A DNA stretch of 64,000 nt from Mycobacterium sp. E3251 (GCF_001666835.1 NZ_LZJF01000011.1:37355-101354), one strand, 5' to 3'. Positions 9,116 through 21,577 are shown, numbered from the stretch's first letter. The notes: generated by a model not told the origin, from the letters alone. A program made the numbers and translations.

Positions 9116-12100
9116 TTGCGTGCCGCAACCGCAACACCCGTTGCTGTCATCGGTATGGCCTGCCGGCTTCCCGGTGGGATCGATTCTCCGCAACAGTTGT
9201 GGGAGGCATTGCTGCGCGGCGACGACTTGGTAGGCGAGATTCCCGCCGATCGGTGGGACGCGGACCTGTACTACGACCCCGAACCGGGCGTGCCCGGCCG
9301 CTCGGTAACGAGGTGGGGGGCCTTCCTGGACGACGTCGGCGGTTTCGACTGCGACTTCTTCGGCATGACCGAGCGCGAGGCCACCGCGATCGACCCGCAG
9401 CACCGCTTGCTGCTGGAAACGTCCTGGGATGCCATCGAGCACGCCGGCCTCGATCCCGCCCGGTTGTCCCACTCGCAGACCGGGGTCTTCGTCGGACTGA
9501 CCCACGGCGACTACGAACTGTTGTCCGCCGACTGCGGCGCCGCCGAGGGGCCGTACGGGTTCACCGGCACCAGCAACAGCTTCGCGTCGGGGCGGGTCGC
9601 CTACACCCTGGGCCTGCACGGCCCGGCGGTCACCGTGGACACGGCGTGCTCGTCGGGCCTGATGGCCGTCCACCAGGCCTGCGGCAGCCTGAACAGCGGT
9701 GAAAGCGACTTGGCCCTTGCCGGCGGTGTCGTCGTGACGCTGGAACCGCGGAAGTCCGTCTCGGGGTCGCTGCAGGGCATGCTGTCGCCGACCGGCCGCT
9801 GCCACGCCTTCGACGAGAAGGCCGACGGCTTCGTGTCCGGCGAGGGCTGCGTCATGCTCTTGCTCAAACGGCTGGGCGACGCGCAACGCGACGGCGACCG
9901 CATCTTGGCGGTGCTGCGCGGAACCGCGGCCAATCAGGACGGCCGCACCGTCAACATCGCGGCCCCTTCGGAAACCGCCCAGGTGGCCGTCTACCAAAAG
10001 GCCCTCGAAGTCGCCGGCGTCGACGCCGCAACGGTCGGCTTCGTCGAGGCGCACGGCACGGGCACCCCCGTGGGGGACCCGATCGAATACTCGAGCCTGG
10101 CCGCGGTCTACGGAACCGCGGGACCGTGCGCGCTGGGCTCGGTGAAAACGAATTTCGGCCACCTGCAGTCGGCCTCCGGACCGTTGGGGTTGATGAAGAC
10201 GGTCCTCGCGCTGCAGCACGGCACGGTGCCGCAGAATCTGCACTTCACCCGCCTGCCGGGCGAGCTGGCCACGGTCAAGACGGAACTGTTCGTGCCGCAG
10301 GCCAACACGCCCTGGCCCACCGCCGGCCGGCAGCCGCGGCGCGCCGCCGTGTCGTCCTATGGAATGTCGGGTACCAACGTGCACGCCGTGCTGGAGCAGG
10401 CTACGGTGGCGACGCCCGAAGAGCCGACGGGCACACCGACCACCAACGGGGCGTTGTTGTTTCCGGTGTCGGCCACGTCCGCGGAGCAACTGCGCGACAC
10501 GGCGGCCCGGCTCGCGGCCTGGGTCGACGAGCACGCCGGCGGCTCGGGCGTGTGGGATCTCGGTTACACCCTGGCCCGCCGACGCGCGCACCGGCCGGTG
10601 CGAACGGTGTTGTCGGCGAGCAACTTCGGCGAGCTGAGCGCGGCCCTGCGCGGGGTCGCCGGCAGCGACATCCCGTACGAGCCGGCCGTCGGGCAGGACG
10701 ACCTCGGGCCGGTATGGGTGTTCTCGGGGCAAGGGTCGCAGTGGCCGAAGATGGGCGCCGAGTTGCTGGCGAAGGAGCCGGTGTTCGCGGCGACGATCGC
10801 CGAGCTGGAGCCGCTGATCGCCGAGGAATCGGGGTTCTCGGTCACCGAGGCCCTGTCGGCGCCCGAACTGGTGACCGGCATCGACCGGGTGCAGCCGACG
10901 ATCTTCGCGATGCAGGTCGCGCTGGCCGAGACGATGAGGTCCTACGGGGTGCGTCCCGGCGCCGTCATCGGGCATTCGCTCGGTGAATCCGCCGCGGCGG
11001 TCGTCTCCGGCGGGCTTTCGCCGGCGGACGGGGTGCGCGTCATCTGCCGCCGCTCGAGGCTGATGGCGGGGATCGCCGGCAGCGGCGCCATGGCCTCGGT
11101 GGAACTGCCCGGCCAACAAGTGTTGTCGGAACTGTCCATCCGAGGGACCTCTGACGTCGTCCTCTCGGTGGTCGCCTCGCCGACGTCGACGGTGATCGGC
11201 GGCGATACGCAGACGATCCGCGATCTGGTCGCGGCCTGGCAGGAGCAGGACGTGATGGCGCGCGAGGTGGCGGTGGACGTGGCCTCGCATTCGCCGCAGG
11301 TGGAGCCGATCCTCGACGAACTCCTCGAGGCCCTCGCCGGCCTCGACCCGCGGGAGCCGGAAGTTCCCTACTATTCGGCGACGCTGTGGAACCCCCGCGA
11401 ACGGCCGTCGTTCACCGGCGAGTACTGGGTCGAAAACCTGCGCTACACCGTGCGATTCGCGGCGGCCGTGCAGGCCGCCCTCAAGGACGGCTTCCGCGTG
11501 TTCGGCGAACTCGCACCCCACCCGCTGCTCACCCACGCGGTCGAGCAGAACGCCGCCAGCCTGGACATGCCCATCGCCGCGCTCGCGGCGATGCGCCGCG
11601 ACCAAGAGCTGCCAATTGGCTTGCGGGGCTTCGTCGCCGACGTGCACAGCGCCGGTGCCGCGGTGGATTTCTCGGTGCAGTACCCGACCGGACGCCTGGT
11701 GGACGCCCCGCTCCCGACGTGGACGCACCGCAGGCTCATGCTCAGTCGCGAGGGCAAAGAGCAGGCGCACGGGGCGTCGGTGCAGGCCGTCCATCCGCTG
11801 CTCGGCGCGCATGTGCACCTGTACGAGGAAGCCGAGCGCCACGTCTGGCAGGGCGATGTCGGCACCGAGGCACACCCTTGGCTCGCTGACCATCAAATCC
11901 ACCAGGTGGCAGCGTTTCCCGGCGCCGCCTACTGCGAGATGGCGCTCGCCGCCGCGCGCGCGGCCCTCGGCGAACGCTCGGAGGTCTGCGATATCACGTT
12001 CGAGCAGACGCTCTTGCTGGACGGCCGGACGCGGGCATCGTCGGCGGCGACGGTCGCCGCGCCCGGGGTTCTCGAGTTCACGGTGGAAACCCACGACGAG

Positions 12101-15100
12101 GGCGAACGCGTTCGCCGGGCGGGTGCGGTCCTGCGGGCCCTGAACGAACCGGAAGAGGCCGAGCCGGCCGCCCACGACATGGCCACGCTGATCGCCAATC
12201 ACCCGTCTGGCATGGACGGTGCCGAATTGCGAAAAGCCTTCGACGCGATAGGGATTCAGTACGGTCCGGCCTTCTCCGGTCTGGCCGCCGCGCTCGTCGC
12301 CGACGGGCAGGCCGGCTCCGTGCTCGCCGAGGTCGCGCTTCCCGGCGCGATCCGCTCGCAGCAGTCGGGATACGCCATCCACCCGGCCCTGCTGGACGCG
12401 TGCTTCCAGTCGGTCGTCGTCCATCCCGAGGTGCAGAAGGCGAGCGCGGGCGGTCTGCTGCTGCCGGTCGGCGTGCGCAGGTTGCGCAGCTATTCCTCGA
12501 CCCGCAACGCGCAATACTGCCTCGCCAGGGTGACGTCGTCGCGCCCCGGCGAGTGCGAGGCGGACCTCGACGTGCTGGACCAGTCCGGCGCCGTCCTGCT
12601 GACGGTCGATGGGCTTCGGCTGGCCGGCGGCGCCTCCGAGCACGAGCGGGCGCAACGGCTGCTCAACGAGCGGTTGTTGACCATCGAATGGGAGCCACGG
12701 CAATTGCCGGAGGAGTCCCGGGGCGAGCCGGGATCGTGGCTGTTGCTCAGCGCGGGTGAGGTGACGGATCCGCTGACGGCGCAACTGGCCGAGGCATTAA
12801 GCGATGGCGCCCAATGCACCGCGGTGCCCTTGCCGCTGGGGTCGGTGGAAACCGCACAGTTACGCACCCTGCTGTCGGGCGGCGGCCTGCCGGCCCCCAA
12901 CGGGCACGGCCCGCTCAAGGGCCTCGCGGGCGTCGTCGTGGTGACCGCGCCGCAGACCGGGGGAGCCGAAGAGACGCGGCGCGGGTGCGACTACGTGTCG
13001 TATCTGGTGGCGATCGCCCGTGAGCTCTCCGAGCTGCCCGGCGAGTCACCCCGGCTCTTCGTGGTGACCAGGAATGCCGCCAACGTGGTCGCCGGCGACG
13101 TGGCCAACCTCGAGCAGACCGGGTTGCGCGGTCTGATGCGGGTGATCGATTCCGAGCACCCGCACCTGAGCGCCACCCAGATCGACGTCGACGCGGCGAC
13201 CGAAGCCAAACACGTTGCACTGCAGTGCAAGAGCGGGTCGCAGGAGGACGAGACGGCGTGGCGCGGCGGGCAGTGGTACACCGCGCGGCTCCGCCCGGGT
13301 CCGCTGCGTCCGGCCGAACGGCGGACCACCGTCGTCGATCGCGAGCGGGACGGCATGCGCCTACAGATCCGCACGCCGGGTGACCTCGAATCGCTGGAGT
13401 TCATCGCGTTCGACCGCGTCGCGCCGGGGCCGGGGGAGATCGAGGTCGCGGTCACCGCGTCCACCATCAACTTCGCCGACGTGCTGGTCGCCTTCGGCCG
13501 TTATCCCACCTTCGAGGGCTACCAACAGCAGCTGGGTGGTGACTTCGCCGGTGTGGTGACCGCCGTCGGTCCCGGCGTCACCGAGCACCGGGTGGGGGAC
13601 CGCGTCGGCGGCATGTCGCGCCACGGCTGTTGGGGCACGTTCGTCATCGCCGACGCCCGGCACGCGGTCACCCTTCCGCCCGGCCTGTCGCTGGAAGACG
13701 CCGCCGCGGTGCCCACCGCCTCGGCCACCGCCTGGTACGGGTTGCATGACCTGGCCCGCATCGCGTCGAGCGACAAGGTGCTCATCCATTCCGGCACCGG
13801 CGGCGTCGGACAGGCGGCCATCGCGATCGCCCGGGCCGCGGGCTGCGAGATCTTCGCGACCGCGGGCAGTCCGCAGCGCCGGCAATTGCTGCGGGACATG
13901 GGGATTGAGCACGTTTACGACTCGCGCAGCACGACGTTCGCCGACGAGATTCGCCGCGATACCGACGGATACGGCGTCGACGTGGTGCTCAACTCGCTGC
14001 CCGGGGCCGCGCAGCGCGCGGGAATCGATTTGCTGGCCTTCGGCGGACGATTCGTCGAACTGGGCAAGCGCGACATCTACCGCGACACCCACCTCGGATT
14101 GTTTCCGTTCCGGCGCAACCTGTCCCTGTTCGCGGTCGACCTGGCGTTGTTGACGTTCAGCCACCCCGAGACGGTTCGCCGCCTGTTGACCACCGTGTAC
14201 CGACGCACGGCCGACGGCGAGTTGCCGCTGCCGCGGACCACGCACTACCCGATCCACGACGCGGCCGCCGCGATCCGCCTGGTGGGTGCCGCCGGGCACA
14301 CCGGCAAGGTCGTGCTGGACGTGCCGCGCGCTGGGCGCAGGGTGGCGACGGTTCCCCCGGAAGACGTGCGGCCGTTCCGCACCGACGGCGCCTACATCGT
14401 CACCGGTGGTATCGGCGGGCTGGGATTGTTCTTGGCCGGTGAGATGGCGTCCCGGGGCGCGGGACGGATCGTGCTCAACTCCCGCTCGGCGCCCAACGAG
14501 CAAGCGCGCCAAGCCATCGAGCGGCTGCGCGCCGGCGGCGCGGACATCGCGGTGGAGTGCGGAGACATCGCCGAGCCGGGCACGGCCGACCGCCTGGTGG
14601 CGTGCGCCACCGCGACGGGACTGCCGGTGCGCGGGGTGCTGCATGCGGCGGCGGTGGTGGACGACGCCACGTTGACCAACGTGACCGACGAGCTGATCGA
14701 GCGGTGTTGGGCGCCAAAGGTTTACGGAGCCTGGAACCTGCATCGAGCCACCCGGGAACAGCCGCTGGACTGGTTCTGTTCGTTCTCGTCGGCCGCCGCG
14801 CTGGTCGGCTCCCCGGGCCAGGGCGCTTACGCCGCGGCGAACAGCTGGCTGGACGCGTTCGCGTACTGGCGCCGCGCCCAGGGGCTGCCCGGCAGCGCGA
14901 TCGCCTGGGGCGCGTGGTCCGAGGTCGGCCGCGCCACGGCCCTCGCGGAAGACGCCGGCATCGCGATCAAGCCGGCGGAGGGCTATCACGCGTTCGAATC
15001 TCTGCTGCGCTACGACCGCCCCTACTCGGGCTACGCCCCGATCATGGGAACGCCGTGGCTGACCTCGTTCGCGCAACGCAGCCGGTTCGCCGAGGCGTTC

Positions 15101-15418
15101 GGATCGATGGGGCAGGGCAACCCGGACGCGGGCAAATTCCTGGCCGAACTCAAGACGCTGCCCCGCGACGAATGGCCCACCGCCATTCGTCGGCTGGTGT
15201 CCGGTCAGATCAGCCTATTGCTCCGGCGCACAATCGATCCCGATCGTCCGTTGTCCGACTATGGGTTGGATTCACTCGGCAATCTCGAGCTGCGAACCCG
15301 CATCGAGACGGAAACCGGTGTGCGCATCAGCCCCACCAAGATCACCACGGTTCGCGATCTGGCGGAGCATCTGTGCGACGAGCTGGCCGCTTCGGAAGCG
15401 GCGGCGTCAGCATCCTGA
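9116..15418 (+). CDS. Mas-like iterative polyketide synthase (Pks3/4, Msl3-type), KS-AT-DH-ER-KR-ACP
   Basis: A reducing type I PKS of about 2100 residues that elongates fatty acyl starters with methylmalonyl-CoA to methyl-branched lipids. Numbered from TTG 9116, the order is KS (Cys178 in DTACSSGL, later [12 protein letters not shown] and [12 protein letters not shown]), AT (Ser621 in [15 protein letters not shown] motif typical of methylmalonyl use), DH ([22 protein letters not shown]), ER ([13 protein letters not shown]), KR ([13 protein letters not shown]) and ACP (Ser2053 in [10 protein letters not shown]). TTG 9116 has AGGGGA seven bases before it and starts [13 protein letters not shown] like mycobacterial relatives. 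ATG 9074 is the alternative. The position relative to fdxC and fadD21 equals pks3/4 in M. tuberculosis. Confidence 0.92.
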   Translation: MRAATATPVAVIGMACRLPGGIDSPQQLWEALLRGDDLVGEIPADRWDADLYYDPEPGVPGRSVTRWGAFLDDVGGFDCDFFGMTEREATAIDPQHRLLLETSWDAIEHAGLDPARLSHSQTGVFVGLTHGDYELLSADCGAAEGPYGFTGTSNSFASGRVAYTLGLHGPAVTVDTACSSGLMAVHQACGSLNSGESDLALAGGVVVTLEPRKSVSGSLQGMLSPTGRCHAFDEKADGFVSGEGCVMLLLKRLGDAQRDGDRILAVLRGTAANQDGRTVNIAAPSETAQVAVYQKALEVAGVDAATVGFVEAHGTGTPVGDPIEYSSLAAVYGTAGPCALGSVKTNFGHLQSASGPLGLMKTVLALQHGTVPQNLHFTRLPGELATVKTELFVPQANTPWPTAGRQPRRAAVSSYGMSGTNVHAVLEQATVATPEEPTGTPTTNGALLFPVSATSAEQLRDTAARLAAWVDEHAGGSGVWDLGYTLARRRAHRPVRTVLSASNFGELSAALRGVAGSDIPYEPAVGQDDLGPVWVFSGQGSQWPKMGAELLAKEPVFAATIAELEPLIAEESGFSVTEALSAPELVTGIDRVQPTIFAMQVALAETMRSYGVRPGAVIGHSLGESAAAVVSGGLSPADGVRVICRRSRLMAGIAGSGAMASVELPGQQVLSELSIRGTSDVVLSVVASPTSTVIGGDTQTIRDLVAAWQEQDVMAREVAVDVASHSPQVEPILDELLEALAGLDPREPEVPYYSATLWNPRERPSFTGEYWVENLRYTVRFAAAVQAALKDGFRVFGELAPHPLLTHAVEQNAASLDMPIAALAAMRRDQELPIGLRGFVADVHSAGAAVDFSVQYPTGRLVDAPLPTWTHRRLMLSREGKEQAHGASVQAVHPLLGAHVHLYEEAERHVWQGDVGTEAHPWLADHQIHQVAAFPGAAYCEMALAAARAALGERSEVCDITFEQTLLLDGRTRASSAATVAAPGVLEFTVETHDEGERVRRAGAVLRALNEPEEAEPAAHDMATLIANHPSGMDGAELRKAFDAIGIQYGPAFSGLAAALVADGQAGSVLAEVALPGAIRSQQSGYAIHPALLDACFQSVVVHPEVQKASAGGLLLPVGVRRLRSYSSTRNAQYCLARVTSSRPGECEADLDVLDQSGAVLLTVDGLRLAGGASEHERAQRLLNERLLTIEWEPRQLPEESRGEPGSWLLLSAGEVTDPLTAQLAEALSDGAQCTAVPLPLGSVETAQLRTLLSGGGLPAPNGHGPLKGLAGVVVVTAPQTGGAEETRRGCDYVSYLVAIARELSELPGESPRLFVVTRNAANVVAGDVANLEQTGLRGLMRVIDSEHPHLSATQIDVDAATEAKHVALQCKSGSQEDETAWRGGQWYTARLRPGPLRPAERRTTVVDRERDGMRLQIRTPGDLESLEFIAFDRVAPGPGEIEVAVTASTINFADVLVAFGRYPTFEGYQQQLGGDFAGVVTAVGPGVTEHRVGDRVGGMSRHGCWGTFVIADARHAVTLPPGLSLEDAAAVPTASATAWYGLHDLARIASSDKVLIHSGTGGVGQAAIAIARAAGCEIFATAGSPQRRQLLRDMGIEHVYDSRSTTFADEIRRDTDGYGVDVVLNSLPGAAQRAGIDLLAFGGRFVELGKRDIYRDTHLGLFPFRRNLSLFAVDLALLTFSHPETVRRLLTTVYRRTADGELPLPRTTHYPIHDAAAAIRLVGAAGHTGKVVLDVPRAGRRVATVPPEDVRPFRTDGAYIVTGGIGGLGLFLAGEMASRGAGRIVLNSRSAPNEQARQAIERLRAGGADIAVECGDIAEPGTADRLVACATATGLPVRGVLHAAAVVDDATLTNVTDELIERCWAPKVYGAWNLHRATREQPLDWFCSFSSAAALVGSPGQGAYAAANSWLDAFAYWRRAQGLPGSAIAWGAWSEVGRATALAEDAGIAIKPAEGYHAFESLLRYDRPYSGYAPIMGTPWLTSFAQRSRFAEAFGSMGQGNPDAGKFLAELKTLPRDEWPTAIRRLVSGQISLLLRRTIDPDRPLSDYGLDSLGNLELRTRIETETGVRISPTKITTVRDLAEHLCDELAASEAAASAS

Positions 15419-15623
15419 CGAGGCGGATGCGCGGCCCTACCCCGGATGGGCGAGTGCCGCAACGCGAACCCCAGAAAACCGCCCTAAACTGACCATCTTG
15501 ACTTGTAGACTTGCTGAAATCCGGTTTTATTGACGTTGCCAGGAATGACCGCGGCGGGGCGCCGGTTGAGAGGACCACGGGCGACGTACCGATGAGGCGT
15601 GCAAATCCGACGAGGAGCTGAGG

Positions 15624-16322
15624 ATGTCCACCAACATCACCTGGCATGACCACCAGGTCTCTCGCGAGGCCCGCGAGCGGCTCAACGGCCACAAGGGCTG
15701 CGTCATCTGGTTCACGGGGCTGAGCGCCAGCGGTAAAAGCACGGTCGCGAACATCGTCGAGCAGAAGCTCTACGAGCGCGGCGTGCGGAGCTACCTGCTA
15801 GACGGCGACAACGTCCGCCACGGGCTCAACGCCGGCCCGACTCTCCTCGAAGAGCGCCACGGAGTCGAGTTCGCGAAGCGGTTCGGTCTGGGGTTCTCCG
15901 CCGAGGACCGCGAGGAGAACATCCGGCGCCTCGGAGCGGTCGCGAAGTTGTTCTGCGATGCCGGGGTCATCACCTTGACCGCCTTCATCAGCCCGTACCG
16001 GCACGATCGTGACGCGGTTCGCGCCACCCTCGCCGAGGGTGATTTCCAGGAGATCTTCATTGATACGCCGATCGAGATTTGCGAGCAGCGTGATCCGAAA
16101 GGCTTGTACAAGAAGGCCCGGGCCGGTGAGATCCGGGGTTTCACCGGAATCGACGATCCGTACGAAGCTCCGCTGAGCCCGGAGCTGCGGCTCGACGGTG
16201 GCACAAAGGATGCGGACACGCTGGCCGAGGAAGTGGTCTCGCACCTCGAGAAGGAGGGCGTCATTCCCGCCCGCGCCGCTGCCGCCCGCGGGTTCGACAC
16301 CCACCGCGAAGCGAGGTCATGA
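15624..16322 (+). CDS. cysC: Adenylylsulfate (APS) kinase
   Basis: A 232-residue kinase that phosphorylates APS to PAPS, the universal sulfate donor. The P-loop is GLSASGKST (about residues 32-40). APS-binding motifs follow: [25 protein letters not shown], and the lid region [20 protein letters not shown]. It is a stand-alone CysC rather than a fusion to CysN. GACGAGGAGCTGAGG precedes the ATG. The stop lies one base before the ATG of sat, so the two steps of sulfate activation are co-translated. Confidence 0.95.
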   Translation: MSTNITWHDHQVSREARERLNGHKGCVIWFTGLSASGKSTVANIVEQKLYERGVRSYLLDGDNVRHGLNAGPTLLEERHGVEFAKRFGLGFSAEDREENIRRLGAVAKLFCDAGVITLTAFISPYRHDRDAVRATLAEGDFQEIFIDTPIEICEQRDPKGLYKKARAGEIRGFTGIDDPYEAPLSPELRLDGGTKDADTLAEEVVSHLEKEGVIPARAAAARGFDTHREARS

Positions 16323-16323
16323 G

Positions 16324-17589
16324 ATGAACTATCACGGTCACAACGGGAAACCGATCGTGGAAAGAGTGTCCACGGACGGCGCCGCCGGACAGATCAAAGG
16401 CCTGCCGCGCGTGCCGATTTCGAAGGCGACCGCGCATGAAGTGATCAGCCTGTCCTACGGATTCTTCACCCCGCTGCCCGGGTTCATGGGCCGGCAAGAG
16501 GTCGACGGGACGCTGGACAAGTTGCGGCTCCCGGACGGAACGCTGTGGAGCATCCCGATCGTGTTCGACCTGTCCTCCGACGACGTCGAGAAGCTGGGCG
16601 TCAACGAGGGCGGCAGCGTCGTGCTGGAGTACCTCCATGCACCCATCGCGATCCTCGACGTCACCGAGATCTACGAGTACGACCTGCACCGCTTCGCCGA
16701 GAAAACCTACGGCACAACCGATCCCAGGCACCCGGGCGTGAAGAAGACGCTCGCGTACGCGAACCGGTTCATCGCCGGTGACGTCACGCTCATCAACGAG
16801 CCGGTGTTCAACGAGCCTTTCAAGAGCTTTTGGCTGACGCCCAGGCAGCACCACGACGCGCTCGCAGAAAAAGGCTGGAAGCACGTCGTCGCCCACCAGA
16901 CTCGCAACGTTCCCCACACCGGGCACGAGGCGCTGATGAAGCAGGCGTGGCTGGCCGCGAACGAGGACATGCCCGTCGACAACCTGAACACCGGAGTGCT
17001 CGTCAACGCCATCATCGGGCAGAAGCGGGTGGGGGATTACATCGACGAGGCCATCCTGCTGACGCAGGACGAGCTGAGGAAGAGCGGGTACTTCCGCGAG
17101 GACGTCCACAAGGTCACCTTCACGCTCTGGGACATGCGGTACGCCGGGCCCCGCGAGGCGATCTTCCACGCGATCCTGCGGACCAACCTCGGCTGCACCC
17201 ACCACATGTTCGGACGCGACCACGCCGGCGTCGGCGACTTCTACCACCCGTACGACTCGCAGGACCTGCTGCAGCAGCACCGGTCGGAGCTGGGCATCAA
17301 ACCGGTTTTCCTGCGGGAGAACTGGTACTGCCCGGAATGCCGGGAGGTGACCAACTCCGCGTTGTGCGGTCACGACTCCCAGGCGCAAAGCTTCAGCGGC
17401 AGCCTGATCCGAAGCATCCTCACCGACGAGGTGAAGCCCACCCAGCAGGTCATGCGCCACGAGGTGTTCGAGGTGGTCTTGGACTCCGCCGCCAAATACG
17501 GGCGGGGTTCGCCGTTCGTCACCGAGGATTACCTGAAGGACAGGCTGCCGGTGTTCACGCTGAACCAGTTGGGGGAAGCCGACTCATGA
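16324..17589 (+). CDS. sat: Sulfate adenylyltransferase (ATP sulfurylase), single-chain Sat type
   Basis: A 421-residue ATP sulfurylase that makes APS from ATP and sulfate. Motifs: SYGFFTPLPGFMGRQEV, the nucleotide-binding HQTRNVPHTGHEALMK, GRDHAGVGDFYHPYD, and a C-terminal zinc-ribbon-like CPEC...CGHD as in several bacterial Sat proteins. This is the GTP-independent homo-oligomeric enzyme, unrelated to the CysD/CysN pair known in M. tuberculosis. It is sandwiched between cysC and a small gene whose ATG overlaps its stop (ATGA). Confidence 0.95.
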   Translation: MNYHGHNGKPIVERVSTDGAAGQIKGLPRVPISKATAHEVISLSYGFFTPLPGFMGRQEVDGTLDKLRLPDGTLWSIPIVFDLSSDDVEKLGVNEGGSVVLEYLHAPIAILDVTEIYEYDLHRFAEKTYGTTDPRHPGVKKTLAYANRFIAGDVTLINEPVFNEPFKSFWLTPRQHHDALAEKGWKHVVAHQTRNVPHTGHEALMKQAWLAANEDMPVDNLNTGVLVNAIIGQKRVGDYIDEAILLTQDELRKSGYFREDVHKVTFTLWDMRYAGPREAIFHAILRTNLGCTHHMFGRDHAGVGDFYHPYDSQDLLQQHRSELGIKPVFLRENWYCPECREVTNSALCGHDSQAQSFSGSLIRSILTDEVKPTQQVMRHEVFEVVLDSAAKYGRGSPFVTEDYLKDRLPVFTLNQLGEADS

Positions 17590-17903
17590 GCGGTGACGGA
17601 AAGCAGATCAAGGTCAACGTGTGGATCAACGAGGAACGGCTCGAGGCGCTGGCGAACGCCGGAATGGCCGACTCGGCCAAGGACGCCTTCGCCGGTATGA
17701 AGCTCCTAGAGATCTACACCACCGAAGCGCAGAAGGACATTGTGCTGCAACGCTTCCCGGGGGCCAAGTACGACTCGGCCACCACCAAGTCCATCGAGTT
17801 GCTGCCCAAGAAGGCCAAGGACAGGTTGTTGGAGTTGTCCATCGCGCTGCGCTCCACCGGTCCCGACGTGGTGGACCGCTTCCTTGCCGAAGCGCAACCC
17901 TAG
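17586..17903 (+). CDS. Unknown 105-residue protein coupled to sat
   Basis: A charged soluble protein starting MSGDGKQIKVNVWINEERL, with the likely order beta-strand, helix (ERLEALANAGMADSAKDAF), strand (KLLEIYTTEAQKDIVLQRF) and helices. It has no cysteine, no signal sequence and no motif that I recognise. The ATG overlaps the stop of sat by four bases (ATGA), so it is almost certainly co-translated with the sulfate-activation enzymes. It might be a regulatory or assembly partner of Sat or CysC, but that is inference. It converges with fadD21 20 bases downstream. Confidence 0.8.
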   Translation: MSGDGKQIKVNVWINEERLEALANAGMADSAKDAFAGMKLLEIYTTEAQKDIVLQRFPGAKYDSATTKSIELLPKKAKDRLLELSIALRSTGPDVVDRFLAEAQP

Positions 17904-17923
17904 CCGGAACTAGCGCGAGGCGC

Positions 17924-19657
17924 TCAGGCGTCCAGCCGGGTGAACTCCTGCCGCCGGTACTGCTCGACACAGGCGGCCCGCCGGATCTTGCCGCTCGTGG
18001 TGGTGGGAATCGACCCCGGTGACACCAAGACGAGGTCGGCGACATTGAGGCCGTGCGTGCTCGAAATCGCCGCGGTGACATCGTTTTTGACATCGGCGAG
18101 CCGACGCAGCGCCGCATCGTCGGAATCGTCGCGCTTCTTCAATTCGATGATGGTCACCAGCTTTTCGGTCTCGTCGACCGGGACGGAGATCGCCGCGACC
18201 CGGCCCCCGGTAATGCCCTGGACCGTCGACTCGATGTCCTCGGGATAGTGGTTGCGCCCGTAGACGATCAACAGATCCTTCATGCGGCCCACGATGAACA
18301 GCTCGCCCTCGGAGACGAAGCCGAGGTCGCCGGTGCGCAGCCATGGCCCTTCCGGCGTGCCCGGCGACGGGCCGGCCAGAATGCCGCCGAAGGTGCGCTC
18401 GGTCTCCGCCGGCTTCTGCCAGTACCCGCCGGCCACATTCTCGCCGTGGACCCAGATCTCGCCGACCGTTCCCGCCGGGCATTCCCTGCCGGTGTCGGGG
18501 TCCACGATCCGCACGGAAGGCGACTTCGGCATGCCGTAGCTGAGCAGCGGGGAGCCGGTTCCCTCCGAACACCGTTCCGCGGTGCCCTCGGACAGCTTCC
18601 CGGGTTCGAAGTGCACGACCTTGGGGGCCGCGCTCACGGTGCGGCTGGCGACGTAGACGGTCGCCTCGGCCAGCCCGTAGGAGGGGCGCATCATGTCTTG
18701 GCGAAAGTTGTACGGGGCGAACCGTTTCGAGAAGCGATCCAGCGTGGCGGGATGGATGCGCTCGGCACCGCTCACGATGCCCAGCACGTTGCCCAGATCG
18801 ACGTCTTCCAAATCGGAATCCGATGTCTTGCGGGCGGCCAACTCGAAAGCGAAGTTGGGCGCCGCCGACATCACCGGGCCGGCGTTCGCCATCGCATGGA
18901 TCCACCGCGCCGGCCGCTGCAGGAACGCGACCGGACTTGTCAGGTCACCGCGATAGCCGCCCAGGATCGGCGCGATGACGCCGAGCACGAAGCCCATGTC
19001 GTGGTAGAAGGGCAGCCACGACACCACGGCCGTGTCGCGCGGCGGCACGCCGTTGCCCTCCGCGAAGTAGTCGGCCATCAGCTGCCGGAAGTTCACCTGA
19101 AGGTTCCGGTGCGAGATCATCACGCCGGCGGGAAGCCGGGTCGATCCCGACGTGTATTGCAGGTAGGCCGTGTCGGGGGCACCGCTGATCCGGATGCTCG
19201 ACGCGCTCGCGTCGTCGAGATCCAGGGCGTCGACCTCGATGACGGCCGGGACCGCTTCCGGCTGCCGGAGGTGTTCGGTGACGGTTCCGGCGACCGCGGA
19301 CGTGGTGAGGACGACGGTGGGCGTGGTGTCGGCAAGGACGGCGCTCACCCGTTCGTCGTGCGAACCGGCCGCCGGTACCGACAGCGGCACCGCGATGAAA
19401 CCGGCCTGCATCGCCCCGAGAAACGCCGCGATATAAGCCAGCCCCTGGGGAGCGACGATGACGGCCCGATCCCCGACGGCGCCGTGCCGCTTGGCCTCGT
19501 GCGCGACGTTCAGGGTGCGCTGGTAAAGCTGTGCCCACGTCCACGTCTCGGTGACGCCGGCCCAATCCTGCTCATAGTCGGTGTACCGGAAAGCCACGTC
19601 GTCGGGCTGCAGGCCCGCGCGTTCCCGCAGCAGCGAGACCACGGACGCGTTCGGCAT
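17924..19657 (-). CDS. fadD21: Long-chain fatty-acyl-AMP ligase (FAAL), FadD21-like
   Basis: A 577-residue adenylating enzyme that activates a fatty acid as acyl-AMP for loading onto a polyketide synthase. Motifs: the AMP-binding [44 protein letters not shown], the C-terminal [21 protein letters not shown] and the late lysine in TTTSGKIRR. The length equals M. tuberculosis FadD21 (Rv1185c), the FAAL of the pks3/4 locus, and the neighbourhood is the same. It presumably supplies starters to the Mas-like PKS upstream. The ATG at 19657 starts [15 protein letters not shown]. Confidence 0.92.
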   Translation of the reverse strand: MPNASVVSLLRERAGLQPDDVAFRYTDYEQDWAGVTETWTWAQLYQRTLNVAHEAKRHGAVGDRAVIVAPQGLAYIAAFLGAMQAGFIAVPLSVPAAGSHDERVSAVLADTTPTVVLTTSAVAGTVTEHLRQPEAVPAVIEVDALDLDDASASSIRISGAPDTAYLQYTSGSTRLPAGVMISHRNLQVNFRQLMADYFAEGNGVPPRDTAVVSWLPFYHDMGFVLGVIAPILGGYRGDLTSPVAFLQRPARWIHAMANAGPVMSAAPNFAFELAARKTSDSDLEDVDLGNVLGIVSGAERIHPATLDRFSKRFAPYNFRQDMMRPSYGLAEATVYVASRTVSAAPKVVHFEPGKLSEGTAERCSEGTGSPLLSYGMPKSPSVRIVDPDTGRECPAGTVGEIWVHGENVAGGYWQKPAETERTFGGILAGPSPGTPEGPWLRTGDLGFVSEGELFIVGRMKDLLIVYGRNHYPEDIESTVQGITGGRVAAISVPVDETEKLVTIIELKKRDDSDDAALRRLADVKNDVTAAISSTHGLNVADLVLVSPGSIPTTTSGKIRRAACVEQYRRQEFTRLDA

Positions 19658-19779
19658 GGCCGTTAGGTTACCGCCTGGCGGCGGTTCCCCATCGCGGTCG
19701 TTCGTTTTCCGCTCGGGCCAGCTGCGGACATCGGGGCGATCCTGCGCGACCACACGAAAGGCGCTGCAGCGCAGTCCGA

Positions 19780-21426
19780 TCAGGGTTCGGCGCCCCACGT
19801 GCTTGGCAGCATCGGCGCGCGCGTGCTCCCGCCGAACGCGTCATCGGTGAAGGCCGTCAATCCCGCCGGTGTGGTAGCGGACCGCACCGGTGCGGTTCCG
19901 GCGAACCCCAGGGCTGTCGCGCCCCCGGCCGAGGCTGTCGGCTCCGCGTCCAGGTATTCGTAGCGGCGACCGAATTGGGTGGCCTTCGCCCGCTGGCGCC
20001 GCCCGTGCGAACGGTGCTCCTCGGGCTGCACCGCTGCGAAAGATTCGGCATGGTCGGGCTCCGGCGCCTTCGTCGCACGCGCGCTGGCGCTCGCCGGCCT
20101 CCGAACGTCAGCCGTCAGGCCACCGACCAGGTAGGCGAGACCCTGCATCGTTGCCACCGGTGGTCCCGACGGTGCGGGTGGCGGCCCACCGTGCGAGGGC
20201 GGCGCGGGCGCCGCTGCGGGCGCGGCTGTGGGGGTTGGTGCGGGCGCCGGCGCCGGCGCCGGCGCGGCGGGTGGGGTAGGCGCCAGCGCGGCGGGAACGA
20301 ACGAAGGGGCCGGCACGATTGGCACCACCGGGATGGCATGCAGCCCGGCCAGACCCGTCAAGCCCGCGAGCCCCCCCACCAGCGTGGGCACCACCAGCGG
20401 AATCACCGAGACCGTCAGCAGCGGGAGAATCACCGGGATCAGCACGATCATCTGCTCGAGCAACGTCTTCAGCAGCGCGATGGTATCGGTGATGATCGTC
20501 CCGATGGCTTCGACGGCGGTGAACAACAGGGTCCACGCGATGGTCGCGGGATTGCCGGAGGCGAATGCCGCCGCAAGGTCGGCCGCGATGAAGGAGAAGG
20601 TTTGCGCCAGATAGGCGAAGTACGAACCGAAATCCATCGGATAGCCAAGGGCGAACGCGATATTGAACGGGTTGAGAAAGCTCAGCGGATTCCCGAGGAC
20701 GGGCAACCACGGATCGAATCCGGAGAACAGCGCCTGGAAGAACGGGTTGTTCATCAGTTGGTCTATCAACGGCTGGATGAACCTGTTGTAGAAGTCGACG
20801 AAGCCGATGCGCCGCAACCAGTCCAGCACCGCGTCCTGCCGGTCGGGCGGCGACGCCGGCGCGACGGAAGCGGCCGCCAGGGCGTCGGCCGTCATGACCT
20901 GCGGCGCAGGTTCCGTTAGCGGTGCAGCGGCCACCGCGGCGGTGGCAACACCCTGATAGGTGGTCATCACGGTGGCGGCCTGGACCCACATGCGCGCATA
21001 GTCGGCCTCGTTGAGCGCGATCGGAATGGTATTCAGGCCAAGAAAATTCGTCGCCACCAGGACGGCGTGGGTGGCACGGTTGGCGGCCAGCTCGGAAAGC
21101 GTCGGTATGGCCGCCAGCGCGGCCGAGTAGGCGGTGGCCGCGGTTTCCTGCTGGGCGGCCACGGCGGCGCTGTCGGCGCTTGCCCGCACCAGCCATGCCA
21201 GATAAGGCGCGTGCGCGGTCACGTATACCTGCGCGGTCGGGCCGTCCCAGGTTCCGGACTCAATCGCGCCCAACAGCGCGGCCAGCTCGTCTGCGGCCTC
21301 CGCGTACTCGGCGCTCAGCGAGCCCCACGTCGCCGCTGCGGCCAGCAGCGGTCCGGGCCCCGGCCCGCTGCTGAGCAACGCAGAATGCACCTCCGGTGGC
21401 GAGGCCATCCAGATGGGCGCGGTCAT
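19780..21426 (-). CDS. PPE family protein, PPW subfamily, PPE2-like
   Basis: A 548-residue PPE protein. The N-terminal ~180-residue PPE domain ([37 protein letters not shown]) is very close to M. tuberculosis PPE2 (Rv0256c). A hydrophobic middle, a proline/alanine-rich stretch and the PPW signature (GFAGTAPV, then PMLPSTWG) follow. A basic patch ([20 protein letters not shown]) lies where PPE2 has its reported nuclear localisation signal. It has no PE partner beside it. A cobalamin riboswitch precedes it, as for PPE2, but cobQ1/cobU do not follow; fadD21 does, on the same strand after 122 bases. Confidence 0.92.
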   Translation of the reverse strand: MTAPIWMASPPEVHSALLSSGPGPGPLLAAAATWGSLSAEYAEAADELAALLGAIESGTWDGPTAQVYVTAHAPYLAWLVRASADSAAVAAQQETAATAYSAALAAIPTLSELAANRATHAVLVATNFLGLNTIPIALNEADYARMWVQAATVMTTYQGVATAAVAAAPLTEPAPQVMTADALAAASVAPASPPDRQDAVLDWLRRIGFVDFYNRFIQPLIDQLMNNPFFQALFSGFDPWLPVLGNPLSFLNPFNIAFALGYPMDFGSYFAYLAQTFSFIAADLAAAFASGNPATIAWTLLFTAVEAIGTIITDTIALLKTLLEQMIVLIPVILPLLTVSVIPLVVPTLVGGLAGLTGLAGLHAIPVVPIVPAPSFVPAALAPTPPAAPAPAPAPAPTPTAAPAAAPAPPSHGGPPPAPSGPPVATMQGLAYLVGGLTADVRRPASASARATKAPEPDHAESFAAVQPEEHRSHGRRQRAKATQFGRRYEYLDAEPTASAGGATALGFAGTAPVRSATTPAGLTAFTDDAFGGSTRAPMLPSTWGAEP

Positions 21427-21577
21427 CGACCGACCGCCGCGGTGCTGACGAAAATCCTTGCATTGCTCGATCTTTCAGAGAAGATGGGAAGGTTGGTGGC
21501 AACGACAACGGCCACCCATGCAAAACGTGACATGGACGTTGACAGCTCTCTCGGGGTGCTCCGCCCCGGGTCGCAGG

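Noticed and set aside
8966..12784. A 1272-codon minus-strand open frame
   Set aside because: It is antisense to the KS-AT-DH part of the PKS, is rich in arginine, glycine and histidine, and has no domain. Such frames are normal opposite high-GC genes.
13361..15076. A 571-codon minus-strand frame
   Set aside because: Antisense shadow of the ER-KR region of the PKS; composition is not protein-like.
20108..21196. A 362-codon minus-strand frame within the PPE gene
   Set aside because: Out-of-frame shadow of the PPE gene; the PPE frame has clear family motifs.
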